DNA of 52,615 bases from Desulfurivibrionaceae bacterium (GCA_030145275.1 JAQYVV010000019.1:1-52615), one strand, 5' to 3'; counted from the first letter of the stretch, positions 28,188 to 36,612 are shown. The notes: generated by a model from the sequence alone, not told the origin. Numbers and translations are program-made.

Positions 28188-29291
28188 TTATTGAAATTCT
28201 CTCATGAACTTTCTGTCGATATAATCTTTAATAATGAAGGCGAGCTTGCCGCCAAAAGTGAGCCATCCCTTGTGCAGGAGCCCTTCACCTTCGCCAAGAT
28301 TAAAAATAAGCAGATAGTCGCCACCCGGATCAAAAGCCTGTAGGGGTTGTCCTTGAAGCGATGCCATCAGGTTGTTGAATAGGACAGGGTTTTCTCTGAC
28401 CGCATAGACCCCGACCTTGTTTAGAGGCTGCTCCTGATAATATATGCAGTCTCCGCCTCCGAAAATCTCTGGATGCTTTGTGGATTGCAGGTATTTATTG
28501 ACCAGCAGACCACCGTCAGGTCCTGTTGGCAGGCCTGATTTCTGAAAAATATCAGATGGTTTTACGCCAAGGGCAAGGAAAATAATATCAGAGGAGTACT
28601 CTTTGCCTGAATCAAGTGAAATCTGGCCTGTTTTTACACTTTTGACCCTTGAACCCTCAAGTATATGAACATCCCTTTTGGCAAGAGAGTTCATAACCTT
28701 GTTTCTGATTTTTCCAGGGAACCTGGCCATGAAATTTCGGCCGGAAAAAATTCTGATTTCAGGCCGTATTGTTCCCCGTTTTTGGGTAAGCTGTAAAATG
28801 TTTCCGGCAATTTCGGCCGAAGAGGGACCGCCCCCAACAATGCTGATTACCCCTTTTTTTGCGGCGCTAATCTCAAGAATCCTCGCCTGTGCCTTCATTA
28901 AGGTCTCGATGGGTTTGACTGAAAATATATCTCCGTTATCTTCACTGACGCATGTTTTGGGCACATAAGAACCGGCATTACAGGAGAGAACGTCGTATGG
29001 AACAGAGCCTCCCGATTCCAGAAAGACAGTCTTTGCGACTGGATCAAGATGGGTTACTTTATCAAGAATAAAGGTGCCGCCATTTTTCTCCACCTCTTTT
29101 TGGGTGGCAAAGCGAATATCATCGGAGGTATAGCTGGTTCCCAGCATACCGGGACCCATGCCTGAATAGTAATGGTGTGCAGATGGCCCAATAACCGTAA
29201 CCTTATGCCCTTTATTGGTAAAAAGGCCCAAGTCCCTCAGGGTGACCATGTGTGCATGACCACCGCCAACTAAAACCAGATTTTTTCCCAT
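28188..29291 (-). CDS. FAD-dependent pyridine nucleotide-disulfide oxidoreductase (NDH-2/SelD-N-like)
   Basis: A 367-residue flavoprotein of the type II NADH dehydrogenase group. VLVGGGHAHMVTLRDL at the N-terminus binds FAD, VISIVGGGPSSAEIAGNIL near residue 148 binds NAD(P)H, and EIFGGGDCIYY near 285 is the second FAD motif. 'GGGHAH' and HHYYSGMGPGMLGTSY match the flavoprotein domain that is fused to selenophosphate synthetase (SelD) in some organisms. Here it stands alone. No membrane anchor is obvious, apart from a C-terminal amphipathic segment. It is the last gene after the two UGA-containing genes, separated from them by a family 1 hairpin, so it may act on the same redox substrates. Confidence 0.88.
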   Translation of the reverse strand: MGKNLVLVGGGHAHMVTLRDLGLFTNKGHKVTVIGPSAHHYYSGMGPGMLGTSYTSDDIRFATQKEVEKNGGTFILDKVTHLDPVAKTVFLESGGSVPYDVLSCNAGSYVPKTCVSEDNGDIFSVKPIETLMKAQARILEISAAKKGVISIVGGGPSSAEIAGNILQLTQKRGTIRPEIRIFSGRNFMARFPGKIRNKVMNSLAKRDVHILEGSRVKSVKTGQISLDSGKEYSSDIIFLALGVKPSDIFQKSGLPTGPDGGLLVNKYLQSTKHPEIFGGGDCIYYQEQPLNKVGVYAVRENPVLFNNLMASLQGQPLQAFDPGGDYLLIFNLGEGEGLLHKGWLTFGGKLAFIIKDYIDRKFMREFQ

Positions 29292-29330
29292 GTTGACCTC
29301 TCTGCCTCTTTGGTTTGAGACAATTGTTGA

Positions 29331-29492
29331 GTACGATTTTTCGTCTGTTCAGGGTGGGCTGTAAACTGCCCTTAACTCCGTAATGTAACTTTCCAGGAGT
29401 GCCCCATATTTGTTCATTTGGGCCTTCGAAGTATACTAGTGCTATTCGAGAAGGCCAAAATGGGCAAATATGGGGCACTCCTGGAAAGTTAC
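29331..29492. repeat. Family 1 element, inverted, with recoded stem
   Basis: The core hairpin 29385-29492 has arms of about 48 bp (GTAACTTTCCAGGAGTGCCC pairs with GGGCACTCCTGGAAAGTTAC) and the family apex. The stem sequence differs from other copies but stays paired. A tail at 29331-29384 contains CCCTTAACTCC as in family 1. Its edge supplies the TAA stop of the rhodanese-ferritin gene. Confidence 0.9.
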
Positions 29493-30316
29493 GATTCTTC
29501 AAATAGTTTAGCAAGCATATTGAGGTGGGCCTGTTCTTCGTTTGCGATTTTTAGAAGGAACTCCTTGCTTTCGGAAGAACTGTGCTCTGCGGCCCTCTGG
29601 TAGAGATCAAGGGCCTGGGCCTCAATGGAAATGGCCACCGCAGCTATCTCTCTTGTGGATTGGGGGGATGGGCCAAAAAGGGCGATGTACTGTTCTGTCG
29701 TCAGTCCGCCTTCAGATGCCTTAACGACTATATCTTTTTCAAATTCGGCGCGCTCAATTTGCGAGCCTGAGATCTGCTGGTAGAGGGCAAAAATACTTTT
29801 TTGATGCTTTATTTCTACATCAGCAAGAAAGATGAATGATTTTTTGATCTTTGCGTCGCCAATTTTTTCTGCCATTCCGAGATAAAATTCACGTAAACCC
29901 TGCTCCAGGGAGTATGCCACAGCCAGGGTTTTTTCTGGCGTCTCATTACCGCTGAACATCTCAAGGCCGGCGTATTCATCACCAAAGGCGGTCTCTTTTT
30001 CCCAGGCTTTTATGCCGCCGGAAAGATTGTATACTTTGTTAAACCCTTTGCCTGCAAGCATTTGGGCAGCAACCCGGCTGCGCCCGCCAACCGCTCAGTA
30101 AACGAGGATTGTTTTGCTTGGGTCAAGTTCCAGTAATTTCTCCGCCAAATTAGGGAGGGGAATCAGTTTGCTCCCGGGAAGATGCTCTTTTTTGTACTCT
30201 TTGGGTTGTCGAACATCAAGGATGATCAACTCATCTTTCGGCAGTGAGCTGACAAGTTCATGTCCCTTTTGGGCATCTATTGATTTAACGGGGGTGAAAA
30301 ATTGTTTCCACTGCAT
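29489..30316 (-). CDS. Selenoprotein: rhodanese domain fused to rubrerythrin-like ferritin domain
   Basis: One 275-codon gene is interrupted by an in-frame UGA at 30095-30097 (codon 74). The rhodanese part runs from residues 10 to about 105: ELIILDVRQPKEYKKEHLPG, KTILVY, then UGA, then AVGGRSRVAAQMLAGKG and YNLSGGIKAW. The UGA falls exactly at the catalytic Cys of the CxxxxR loop (U-AVGGR). A ferritin-like domain follows (about 125-270), with Glu/His helices such as YSLEQGLREFYLG, FLADVEIKHQKS and NEEQAHLNML. A SECIS-like stem-loop lies 18 nt after the UGA (GCAGC, loop CGGGTT, GCTGC; 30081-30066). Selenocysteine is far more likely than a pseudogene because both sides are intact. The start is ATG 30316 with AAGGA about 12 nt upstream. 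Confidence 0.88.
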
Positions 30317-30384
30317 TAAGGCGGTCCTTTGCTCTTTGGCAAGGGCCAGACCTCAAAATCTTGTGAGGCTTGGGTGGCTTGCGT

Positions 30385-30735
30385 TTAAAGATTTTTCATC
30401 TCAGGTATTGCAGAATATAATTCTTCGTTAAACCCGACCAGGAACTTGTTGCCAATTTTCAGGGTTGGTGCCCTCAAAGTGCCGCTTCGCCCCAAAGCAG
30501 AGGTGAGAACGGTCTCTTTGTCTGTTTCGCCGGGATTCAAATGCAGGATTTTTTTACCTTTGGCAATCAGAACCTCTGAGGCCGTCTGAAAGAGTTCCCA
30601 GGCCTGCGCACCCTCAATTTTTTCTTTTCTGGCATCTGTAGTTTTAGAAACCGCTATCTTTTTGGTGACAAACACAGCCTGTGCCTTAGTACAAGACACT
30701 CAACCTTTTCTGAGATAAGCCCAGTCAATCTTCAT
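30385..30735 (-). CDS. Selenoprotein: ArsC-like thioredoxin-fold protein (UxxC)
   Basis: The 116-codon gene starts at ATG 30735 (AAGGAG 7 nt upstream) and has an in-frame UGA at 30700-30702, codon 12. The sequence reads MKIDWAYLRKG, UGA, then VSCTKAQAVFVTKK. The UGA replaces the first Cys of the CxxC/ArsC-type loop (G-U-V-S-C). The rest matches the ArsC/Spx-like fold: ELFQTASEVLIAKGKKILHL, and ALGRSGTLRAPTLKIGNKFL near the cis-Pro. A hairpin at 30670-30686 (AGGCACA, loop GGC, TGTGTTT) begins its loop 20 nt after the UGA, as bacterial SECIS elements do. It is probably a thiol oxidoreductase, not proven an arsenate reductase, and is the first gene of this operon. Confidence 0.85.
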
Positions 30736-30759
30736 ATTTTTACTCCTTCATCTTGTTGT

Positions 30760-30765
30760 ATTATA
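30760..30765 (-). promoter_or_regulatory. Possible -10 box of the selenoprotein operon
   Basis: TATAAT occurs on the minus strand 25 nt before the ATG of the ArsC-like gene. A TTGAAG further upstream is only about 13 nt away, which is too close for a standard -35. Support is weak. Confidence 0.25.
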
Positions 30766-30879
30766 ACAATTTTCTTGACTTCAATTTATTTTTGTTCGAG
30801 GATAAAACCTATCAACAGAGTATCAATATGATCTTGTGGGGTCAAATCAAAATTTGAGCCTGGGAAGATCTCTGAAGAT

Positions 30880-31012
30880 TTAGTGCCTTATACCTGGAAT
30901 CCTGTTACAAAAAGCAGATAAGCGTAAGACTTCGAGAATTCCAAAAAGCATAATGCTCCCAATATGTTGCAGACTACTGTTGAGGCACTTATTTCCGGTT
31001 TATCCGGATTAG
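30880..31012. repeat. Family 3 element with one internal unit
   Basis: TTAGTGCCTTATACCTGGAA to TATCCGGATTAG, with a single GATAAGCGTAAGACTTCG unit. It lies in the divergent spacer and ends 14 bp before the start of the DUF4492 gene, so the cyd promoter is within or before it. Confidence 0.9.
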
Positions 31013-31026
31013 GCATGGAAGAGAGA

Positions 31027-31242
31027 ATGAGACAGAAATTTAGAGCTATATTTCTTTTTTATAAAGATGGATTTTTATCTATGACAGTTGGCAAGACCCT
31101 GTGGAAGATCATTGGGCTTAAGCTCTTTGTCTTTTTTGCGGTGTTTAAATTATTCTTTTTTCAGGATTATCTGGGGACCAAGTTCAGTACTGATGAAGAA
31201 CGGGCAAATTACGTGATTGAGCAGTTAACGCAAATGAAATAG
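31027..31242 (+). CDS. DUF4492 small membrane protein before cytochrome bd
   Basis: A 71-residue protein with one membrane helix (about residues 25-45, IIGLKLFVFFAVFKLFFF). YKDGFLSMTVGKTLW and the closing KFSTDEERANYVIEQL match the DUF4492 family, which is commonly found immediately before cydA in Bacteroidetes and Desulfobacterota. It is likely an accessory or assembly protein of the bd oxidase, which is inference from context. ATG 31027 has GGAAGAGAG just upstream. Another ATG at 31015 is possible. It is followed by cydA after 8 bp. Confidence 0.8.
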   Translation: MRQKFRAIFLFYKDGFLSMTVGKTLWKIIGLKLFVFFAVFKLFFFQDYLGTKFSTDEERANYVIEQLTQMK

Positions 31243-31250
31243 GAGGGAGT

Positions 31251-32780
31251 ATGTTCGATTTTGATCCAACCATGGTTAGCTGGGCCCGGGCTCAGTTTGC
31301 TTTGACGGCAATGTATCATTGGATTTTTGTGCCTCTCACTTTAGGGCTCGCTTGTCTATTGGCCTTTTTTGAGACGATTTATGTTCGCACCGGCAATGAA
31401 GAGTGGAAGAGGCTGACTCGCTTTTGGATGACCCTTTTTGCGATTAACTTTGCCATCGGGGTTGCCACCGGGATTATTCTCGAATTTGAATTTGGCACAA
31501 ACTGGTCCAATTACTCCTGGATGGTTGGTGATATCTTTGGAGTTCCTCTGGCCATTGAAGGGATTCTCGCCTTTTTTCTTGAGGCCACCTTTTTTGCGGT
31601 CATGTTTTTTGGCTGGGACCGAGTCAGCAAGGGTCAGCATCTTTTTGCCACCTGGATGGTTGCCATTGGTTCCAATTTGTCGGCCATGTGGATTTTAATA
31701 GCCAATGCCTGGATGCAGCATCCGGTGGGGATGGATTTTAATCCCGACTCGGCCCGCTTTGAGATGAACAATTTTTTTGAACTTTTTTCTCCAGTCGCTT
31801 TTGCAAAGTTTACCCATACAACTTCATCATCATTCATGGTTGGCTCTCTCTTTGTTATTGCCATTTCCTCCTTTTACCTGCTGAAGGGGCGGCATATAAA
31901 GATGGCCAAGCGTTCTATTCTGGTGGCCTCAGTTTTTGGGCTTCTGGCTGGTGCTTTTGCCGGGATGACAGGGGATGAGTCAGCACATCAGGTCGCCCAG
32001 GACCAGCCCATGAAACTTGCGGCCTTTGAGGGCCTCTACGAAGGGGAGAGGCAGGCAGGTCTGGTTGCCGTTGGTCTGTTACATCCGGCGAAACAAGTAG
32101 GGGATGATAATGACCCCTTTTTGTTCCAGGTAAAAATCCCGGGGGCTCTTTCCTTTTTAGCTAACCGCGATTTAAACAGTTTTGTCCCTGGAATTAAGGA
32201 TCTGATTGTTGGTAATCCCCAGGAGGGCATCGTTGGGGTTGAGAATAAAATGGTGCGTGGAAAGCTTGCGGTCGGGGCTTTGCAGGACTATAAACAGGCC
32301 AAAAAGACAGGAGATGCAGCAATGGCTGCAGTCTCCCTACAGACCTTTAAGCAGCATCAGGAGGTCCTTGGTTATGGGCATCTGAAAGAGGCAGGAGATG
32401 CCATTCCACCTGTGGCCATAACATTTTATGCCTTCCATTTGATGGTAATGCTCTGGGGCCTTTTCATGCTTCTTTTCGGGCTCTTTCTCTACTTTACCCT
32501 TAAAAATTCTCTGACCGAACAGAAGCTGCTTCTCTTGACGGGATCTACTTCATTTATTCTCGCCCTAATGTGCAGCCAGGCCGGCTGGGTCGTCGCGGAA
32601 GTGGGACGGCAGCCTTGGGCCATCCAGGGTTTGCTGCCTGTTTCTGCGGCAACCTCAAATATAACGGCCTCTAATGTACAGACCACATTTGCCATGTTTT
32701 GCGTTATCTTCACTCTGCTTTTGATCGCTGAAGTAAAAATTATGCTCAAGCAGATTCATATCGGCCCGGAGGAAAAGTAA
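31251..32780 (+). CDS. cydA: Cytochrome bd ubiquinol oxidase subunit I
   Basis: CydA carries haems b558, b595 and d and oxidises quinol while reducing oxygen to water. The 509-residue protein has about nine membrane helices. Haem-binding and catalytic positions are visible: His23 in TAMYHWIFVPLTLG, the conserved Glu of EGILAFFLEATFFAVMFFGW, the GDESAHQVAQDQPMKLAAFE segment of the Q-loop and GRQPWAIQGLLP near the C-terminus. The Q-loop is of moderate length, like the short-loop type. It is followed 1 nt later by cydB. In an anaerobe it serves as an oxygen scavenger as well as an oxidase. Confidence 0.97.
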   Translation: MFDFDPTMVSWARAQFALTAMYHWIFVPLTLGLACLLAFFETIYVRTGNEEWKRLTRFWMTLFAINFAIGVATGIILEFEFGTNWSNYSWMVGDIFGVPLAIEGILAFFLEATFFAVMFFGWDRVSKGQHLFATWMVAIGSNLSAMWILIANAWMQHPVGMDFNPDSARFEMNNFFELFSPVAFAKFTHTTSSSFMVGSLFVIAISSFYLLKGRHIKMAKRSILVASVFGLLAGAFAGMTGDESAHQVAQDQPMKLAAFEGLYEGERQAGLVAVGLLHPAKQVGDDNDPFLFQVKIPGALSFLANRDLNSFVPGIKDLIVGNPQEGIVGVENKMVRGKLAVGALQDYKQAKKTGDAAMAAVSLQTFKQHQEVLGYGHLKEAGDAIPPVAITFYAFHLMVMLWGLFMLLFGLFLYFTLKNSLTEQKLLLLTGSTSFILALMCSQAGWVVAEVGRQPWAIQGLLPVSAATSNITASNVQTTFAMFCVIFTLLLIAEVKIMLKQIHIGPEEK

Positions 32781-32781
32781 T

Positions 32782-33915
32782 ATGTTTGGATCTCTTGAGT
32801 TATCTACTCTGCAAATCTACTGGTGGACCGTTGATAGTATTGTCGGGTCCCTCTTTCTCTTTCTTCTTTTTGTCCAGGGCGGCCAGACTCTCTTGTTGCA
32901 GGTTGGTAAAAGCGAGATGGAAAAGGCGCTTATCGTCAATTCTCTTGGCAGAAAATGGGAACTTGGCTTTACGACACTGGTTCTTTTTGGGGGAGCCATG
33001 TTTGCCGCGTTCCCGAAGTTTTACGCCACAAGTTTTGGAGGGGCCTATTGGGTCTGGGTTTTGATACTTTTTACCTTTATTATCCAGGCGGTGAGTTATG
33101 AGTATCGGAAAAAACCGGATAATTTTCTGGGTTCAAAGGTTTATGAAATCTTCCTTTTTGTGAATGGTTCACTTGGTGTTCTCTTAATCGGCACAGCGGT
33201 GGCCACCTTTTTCAGTGGTTCCATGTTTACGCTGAATGAATATAATCTTGTCACCTGGCAGACTCCACTCAGAGGCCTGGAGGCTGCATTTTCTCTTTTC
33301 AACCTCTCCCTGGGTTTCTTCCTGGTCTTTAACGCCAGGGTGCTTGGGGCCATGTATCTGCTCAATAATATAGATTTGGGCTCATATGAGTCCCTTGAAA
33401 TGCGTTTGCGTCGGGCGGTTCGGGTTAATTTTCTGATAAGTCTGCCATTTTTACTCTATTTCCTGATAAACCTTCTATTGATGCAAGGTCAGCAGGTAGG
33501 GGCCGACGGCGTGGTCAGTCTGGTGGCTAACAAATATCTCCACAATCTGCTGGAAATGCCTTTGGTTGCTCTGCTGCTTCTTGCCGGGTTGGGACTGGTC
33601 ATTTTTGGGGTTGCGGATTGCGTCCTGAAGGGGAGCAATAAAGGGATATGGTTTGGTGGTTTGGGGACTTTCCTGGTCGGGCTTTCTGTATTTTTTCTGG
33701 CTGGTTTTAACTCTACACCCTTCTATCCATCCTTGGTGGATTTTCAGTCGAGTCTGACCATTCATAATGCCTCATCTAGTCATACCACTTTGACGGCCAT
33801 GGGTTATGTTTCCCTTCTGGTGCCATTTGTTCTTGGCTATATTTGCTGGGTTTGGCGCTTAATGAATACGAAAAAAATAGGCACTAAAGATGTTGACCAT
33901 GCAGAAGCCTATTGA
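32782..33915 (+). CDS. cydB: Cytochrome bd ubiquinol oxidase subunit II
   Basis: CydB is the structural partner of CydA. The 377-residue protein has about eight membrane helices, and the N-terminal STLQIYWWTVDSIVGSLF and FVQGGQTLL motifs are typical of the family. An EYRKKPDNFLGSKVYEIFLF loop and a C-terminal ...TTLTAMGYVSLLVPFVLGY helix complete it. The start follows the cydA stop by 1 nt, so translation is coupled. A small membrane ORF follows at 34036. Confidence 0.96.
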   Translation: MFGSLELSTLQIYWWTVDSIVGSLFLFLLFVQGGQTLLLQVGKSEMEKALIVNSLGRKWELGFTTLVLFGGAMFAAFPKFYATSFGGAYWVWVLILFTFIIQAVSYEYRKKPDNFLGSKVYEIFLFVNGSLGVLLIGTAVATFFSGSMFTLNEYNLVTWQTPLRGLEAAFSLFNLSLGFFLVFNARVLGAMYLLNNIDLGSYESLEMRLRRAVRVNFLISLPFLLYFLINLLLMQGQQVGADGVVSLVANKYLHNLLEMPLVALLLLAGLGLVIFGVADCVLKGSNKGIWFGGLGTFLVGLSVFFLAGFNSTPFYPSLVDFQSSLTIHNASSSHTTLTAMGYVSLLVPFVLGYICWVWRLMNTKKIGTKDVDHAEAY

Positions 33916-34035
33916 GATTTCAGCAGGTTGCTTCCTTGCGCACCAATAGGTCTTTGGGCATGGGGCAAGGGGTAAGAAAATGAAAAAATCTTGGGACACA
34001 GGCAGTAGGTGTCTCTTCTTAAGTTGGGAGGATTT

Positions 34036-34128
34036 ATGAGTGCTATTTTAATTTTGGCTTGGGTGTTGTTGTTCGTGGTTACATATGGTGTCAGTGTCAA
34101 ATTGCTTGAAAAGACAGATCTGATTTAA
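34036..34128 (+). CDS. Possible CydX/CydS-like small membrane subunit
   Basis: A 30-codon ORF with GGGAGG 6 nt before ATG encodes a single hydrophobic helix (LILAWVLLFVVTYGVSV) followed by a short charged tail KLLEKTDLI. Its position 120 bp after cydB and its size match the single-helix third subunits of bd oxidases (CydX, CydS, CydH), though it lacks the conserved Trp/Glu pattern of CydX. It could be such a subunit in a different lineage. Short length makes the call tentative. Confidence 0.6.
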   Translation: MSAILILAWVLLFVVTYGVSVKLLEKTDLI

Positions 34129-34148
34129 TGGTGAAAGCAGAGTATTTC

Positions 34149-34306
34149 TAGTCCGGATAAACCGGAAATAAGTGCCTTAACAGTGGTCTGCAACATATTG
34201 GGAGCATTGTTCTTTTTTGGAATTCTCGAAGTCTTACGCTTATCTCGCTTATCCGAAGTCTTCGCTTATCTGTTTTTTGTGACAGGATTTCAGTTATAAG
34301 GCACTA
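34149..34306. repeat. Family 3 element, inverted, with expanded internal units
   Basis: This is the reverse complement of the copy at 27914-28063. CTAGTCCGGATAAACCGG is at the left and TATAAGGCACTAA at the right. It holds two full and one partial GATAAGCG(T)AAGACTTCG units. It lies between cyd and the AAA ATPase gene. Confidence 0.9.
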
Positions 34307-34350
34307 ACCTGCATCTTTATTGTTGAGAAAAACAGCAAGGAAAATGCCGT

Positions 34351-36612
34351 ATGGAAAATAAGCAGACAGATATTTTATTGTTGGGGTCCGAGGTCAGTAT
34401 TAGTAATCTGGCCATTAAAGAGGTCAGCCTGTTGAAGGAGGGGGCTCTCCCCGCCTATGGATATAACCCGGGAGATTTTATCGAACTCTTAGCCGGTCCG
34501 GTGAAGGTTGAAAATGGCCGGCTTGAACAATGCCAGAACTGGATGTCAAGCCATCTTACCGGCCTTGAAGATCCACCGCTTATCAAGACCCATTCCTACG
34601 GAAATCGCAAGAAGGTCTATCAGATTTTTCGTAAGAGGGAGCAAAGCAAAAATGACCAGAAGAGCAGCGGCTGGTTCATGTTCCACCAGATTCTTCCCCC
34701 CGAGGGTAGGATTAAAGATTCTGTCCCCATCCAAATAGATAAGTCCAATAGGGGTAAATTCAGTGCTAACCGAGGAATTATCATTATCGACGATTCTGGC
34801 AGACCGCCGGAATTAGCGGAGGAACTTGCTGAGCTGAATCCCGGCGCCTGGGTCATAGGCATGGGAATCAGTGTTGTTCACTGGCAAAGCTGGGCCGAAA
34901 GTTTTGGCAAAAGATTTTGTCTCTTCTGCCGCCTGGCAGACCTTGAAACAACCCGAATGGAAATGGACTCTTCCATGATTTGGGAGTCCCTGGTTGCTAT
35001 GGCGATTCGGGCCTTGAAGAGTAATGAAACAAAACTCTGGGACGAGGAAGGCCAGCGATTTACCTGTCACATAGTGGTGGAAATGTTTCCCCACGGCATA
35101 CTCTACCTGGGACCGGAAGGTATCTTTTTCAGGCATCGGATTCAATGTCTGCCGGCAAAAGGCTCTTCCCGGCATAAAGGTTCTGTCCCCTGTTACGACA
35201 CGATGGTAACCTCACTTTTGGCGAAAGACTGGATGCTTCTGGGTGAGGACATTTTCTGTCGGAACTATTTTTACGATTTTTCAAAAAGAGTCATGTTGAA
35301 TTGGCAGCAGCTCATTGACTACGGCTACTCCTTTGATAACGGCTTACGTTTCCCGCTGTTGGATCTCTCCTCAACTTTTCCAGAGGGAGATCTCTGCTCA
35401 ATTGTTGAAACAGTACCAGATCCGTATTTCATGGAGCTGCCAATAAGTTCGCCCCAATTTGATCAACTGCTTGACGCCGCTTCCTGCCAGACCTGGGACA
35501 GCAAAAAGAAAAAAGCTCTCAGGCGCTTTTTCCCAATAAAATCCCCTTATGCTGTTGCTCTGGATCAGTTTCATGGCCTGCCGGATAATTATCTCGGTAT
35601 TGTTATAGAGGTTCTGCACCATTTGAAAGAAGAGGTGAGCTGGAAGAGGGGCTTTGACGAGCTGCGACTTTTTTCAGTTGGGCATCTGAGGACGACTGAC
35701 CCTGTCGAAATTGAGCCCATTGTAACCCTCAAGAATGTGATGGATTCCTATGTCTCCCGGGAAACCTTTTACCGCCCCCTTTGCGTTGGGGTCTTTGGAC
35801 CGCCTGGTTCGGGGAAATCATTTTCAGTCAAGGAAGTGGCCAGGGTTATAGCCAGAAAATTTGACACAAACCCCTTTGATTTCTTCGAGTTTAATTTGAC
35901 CCAGTTTGAAAATCCGGAAGAGATCAACTCGGCCATTGAGCCTATTCGTGCCTCCGTTGCCAAGGGAAAAGTTCCCATTGTTTTTTGGGATGAGTTTGAT
36001 TGTCAATATGACTCTAACGAATTTGGTTATCTTCGCTATTTTCTGCCTTCCATGCAGGATGGTGTGACGTACGTACATGGGACGCCATACAATATTGGGC
36101 GCTCTATATTTGTCTTTGCCGGTGGAATTAAATCATCTTGGGAGGAAATGGAAGCTCTCCTCAATCCTGAGGCTAGAGATACTTTTCAGCTTGCCAAAAC
36201 ACTCAAAATCCCCGACTTCATGAGCCGCTTACGGGTTGTTCTCGATATTGATGGAATCAATGTTACTGACAATCTCTTTAGCAGCTCGGCCAGCCAGGAA
36301 GAGCTTTTTGAACTGCGTCGTATCCTTTTGAAAAGGGCCTTTATTATTGCCCATCAGATGGACACTCACTGGAAGAAGGCGGCCAGAAAGACATCGGGCC
36401 TTCTGCTGCGCCTCCTAATCGCCGACTACAAATTCGGGGCCAGATCCATTGAGGCGGTTATTGAGGCAAGTGGCGCTGCGGATCGACTGGTATATGGCTT
36501 GCCTGAGTTGATTGCGCCGTCTGCTGCCCGTATTCATGCCAATTGGAGAATCGGTCTGGAGCGGGAGGTTGATCAAATCAGAAAACAACAGGAGATTAGA
36601 GCAGTCTGGTAA
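34351..36612 (+). CDS. Orphan AAA-type ATPase, function unknown
   Basis: A 753-residue soluble protein. The C-terminal third is a P-loop ATPase: Walker A GPPGSGKSFSVKEVARV near residue 482, Walker B VFWDEFDCQYDSNEFGYLRYF near residue 544, and a following sensor-like FVFAGGIKSSWEEM. Arg-rich DFMSRLRVVLDIDG may supply an Arg finger. The first 450 residues are not recognised with confidence. The strand IIIIDDSGRPPELAEELAE, then WVIGMG, resembles a sugar-kinase-like fold seen in some predicted conflict proteins. No neighbour gives a clue, since it is flanked by a family 3 repeat and a stretch without genes. No toxin domain was found. Confidence 0.75.
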   Translation: MENKQTDILLLGSEVSISNLAIKEVSLLKEGALPAYGYNPGDFIELLAGPVKVENGRLEQCQNWMSSHLTGLEDPPLIKTHSYGNRKKVYQIFRKREQSKNDQKSSGWFMFHQILPPEGRIKDSVPIQIDKSNRGKFSANRGIIIIDDSGRPPELAEELAELNPGAWVIGMGISVVHWQSWAESFGKRFCLFCRLADLETTRMEMDSSMIWESLVAMAIRALKSNETKLWDEEGQRFTCHIVVEMFPHGILYLGPEGIFFRHRIQCLPAKGSSRHKGSVPCYDTMVTSLLAKDWMLLGEDIFCRNYFYDFSKRVMLNWQQLIDYGYSFDNGLRFPLLDLSSTFPEGDLCSIVETVPDPYFMELPISSPQFDQLLDAASCQTWDSKKKKALRRFFPIKSPYAVALDQFHGLPDNYLGIVIEVLHHLKEEVSWKRGFDELRLFSVGHLRTTDPVEIEPIVTLKNVMDSYVSRETFYRPLCVGVFGPPGSGKSFSVKEVARVIARKFDTNPFDFFEFNLTQFENPEEINSAIEPIRASVAKGKVPIVFWDEFDCQYDSNEFGYLRYFLPSMQDGVTYVHGTPYNIGRSIFVFAGGIKSSWEEMEALLNPEARDTFQLAKTLKIPDFMSRLRVVLDIDGINVTDNLFSSSASQEELFELRRILLKRAFIIAHQMDTHWKKAARKTSGLLLRLLIADYKFGARSIEAVIEASGAADRLVYGLPELIAPSAARIHANWRIGLEREVDQIRKQQEIRAVW

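Noticed and set aside
30095..30316. Reading the rhodanese part as a truncated 73-residue gene with a separate downstream ferritin gene
   Set aside because: The stop is a UGA at the catalytic Cys position, the frame continues unbroken with conserved rhodanese residues, and a SECIS-like hairpin follows. One selenoprotein gene is the simpler explanation.
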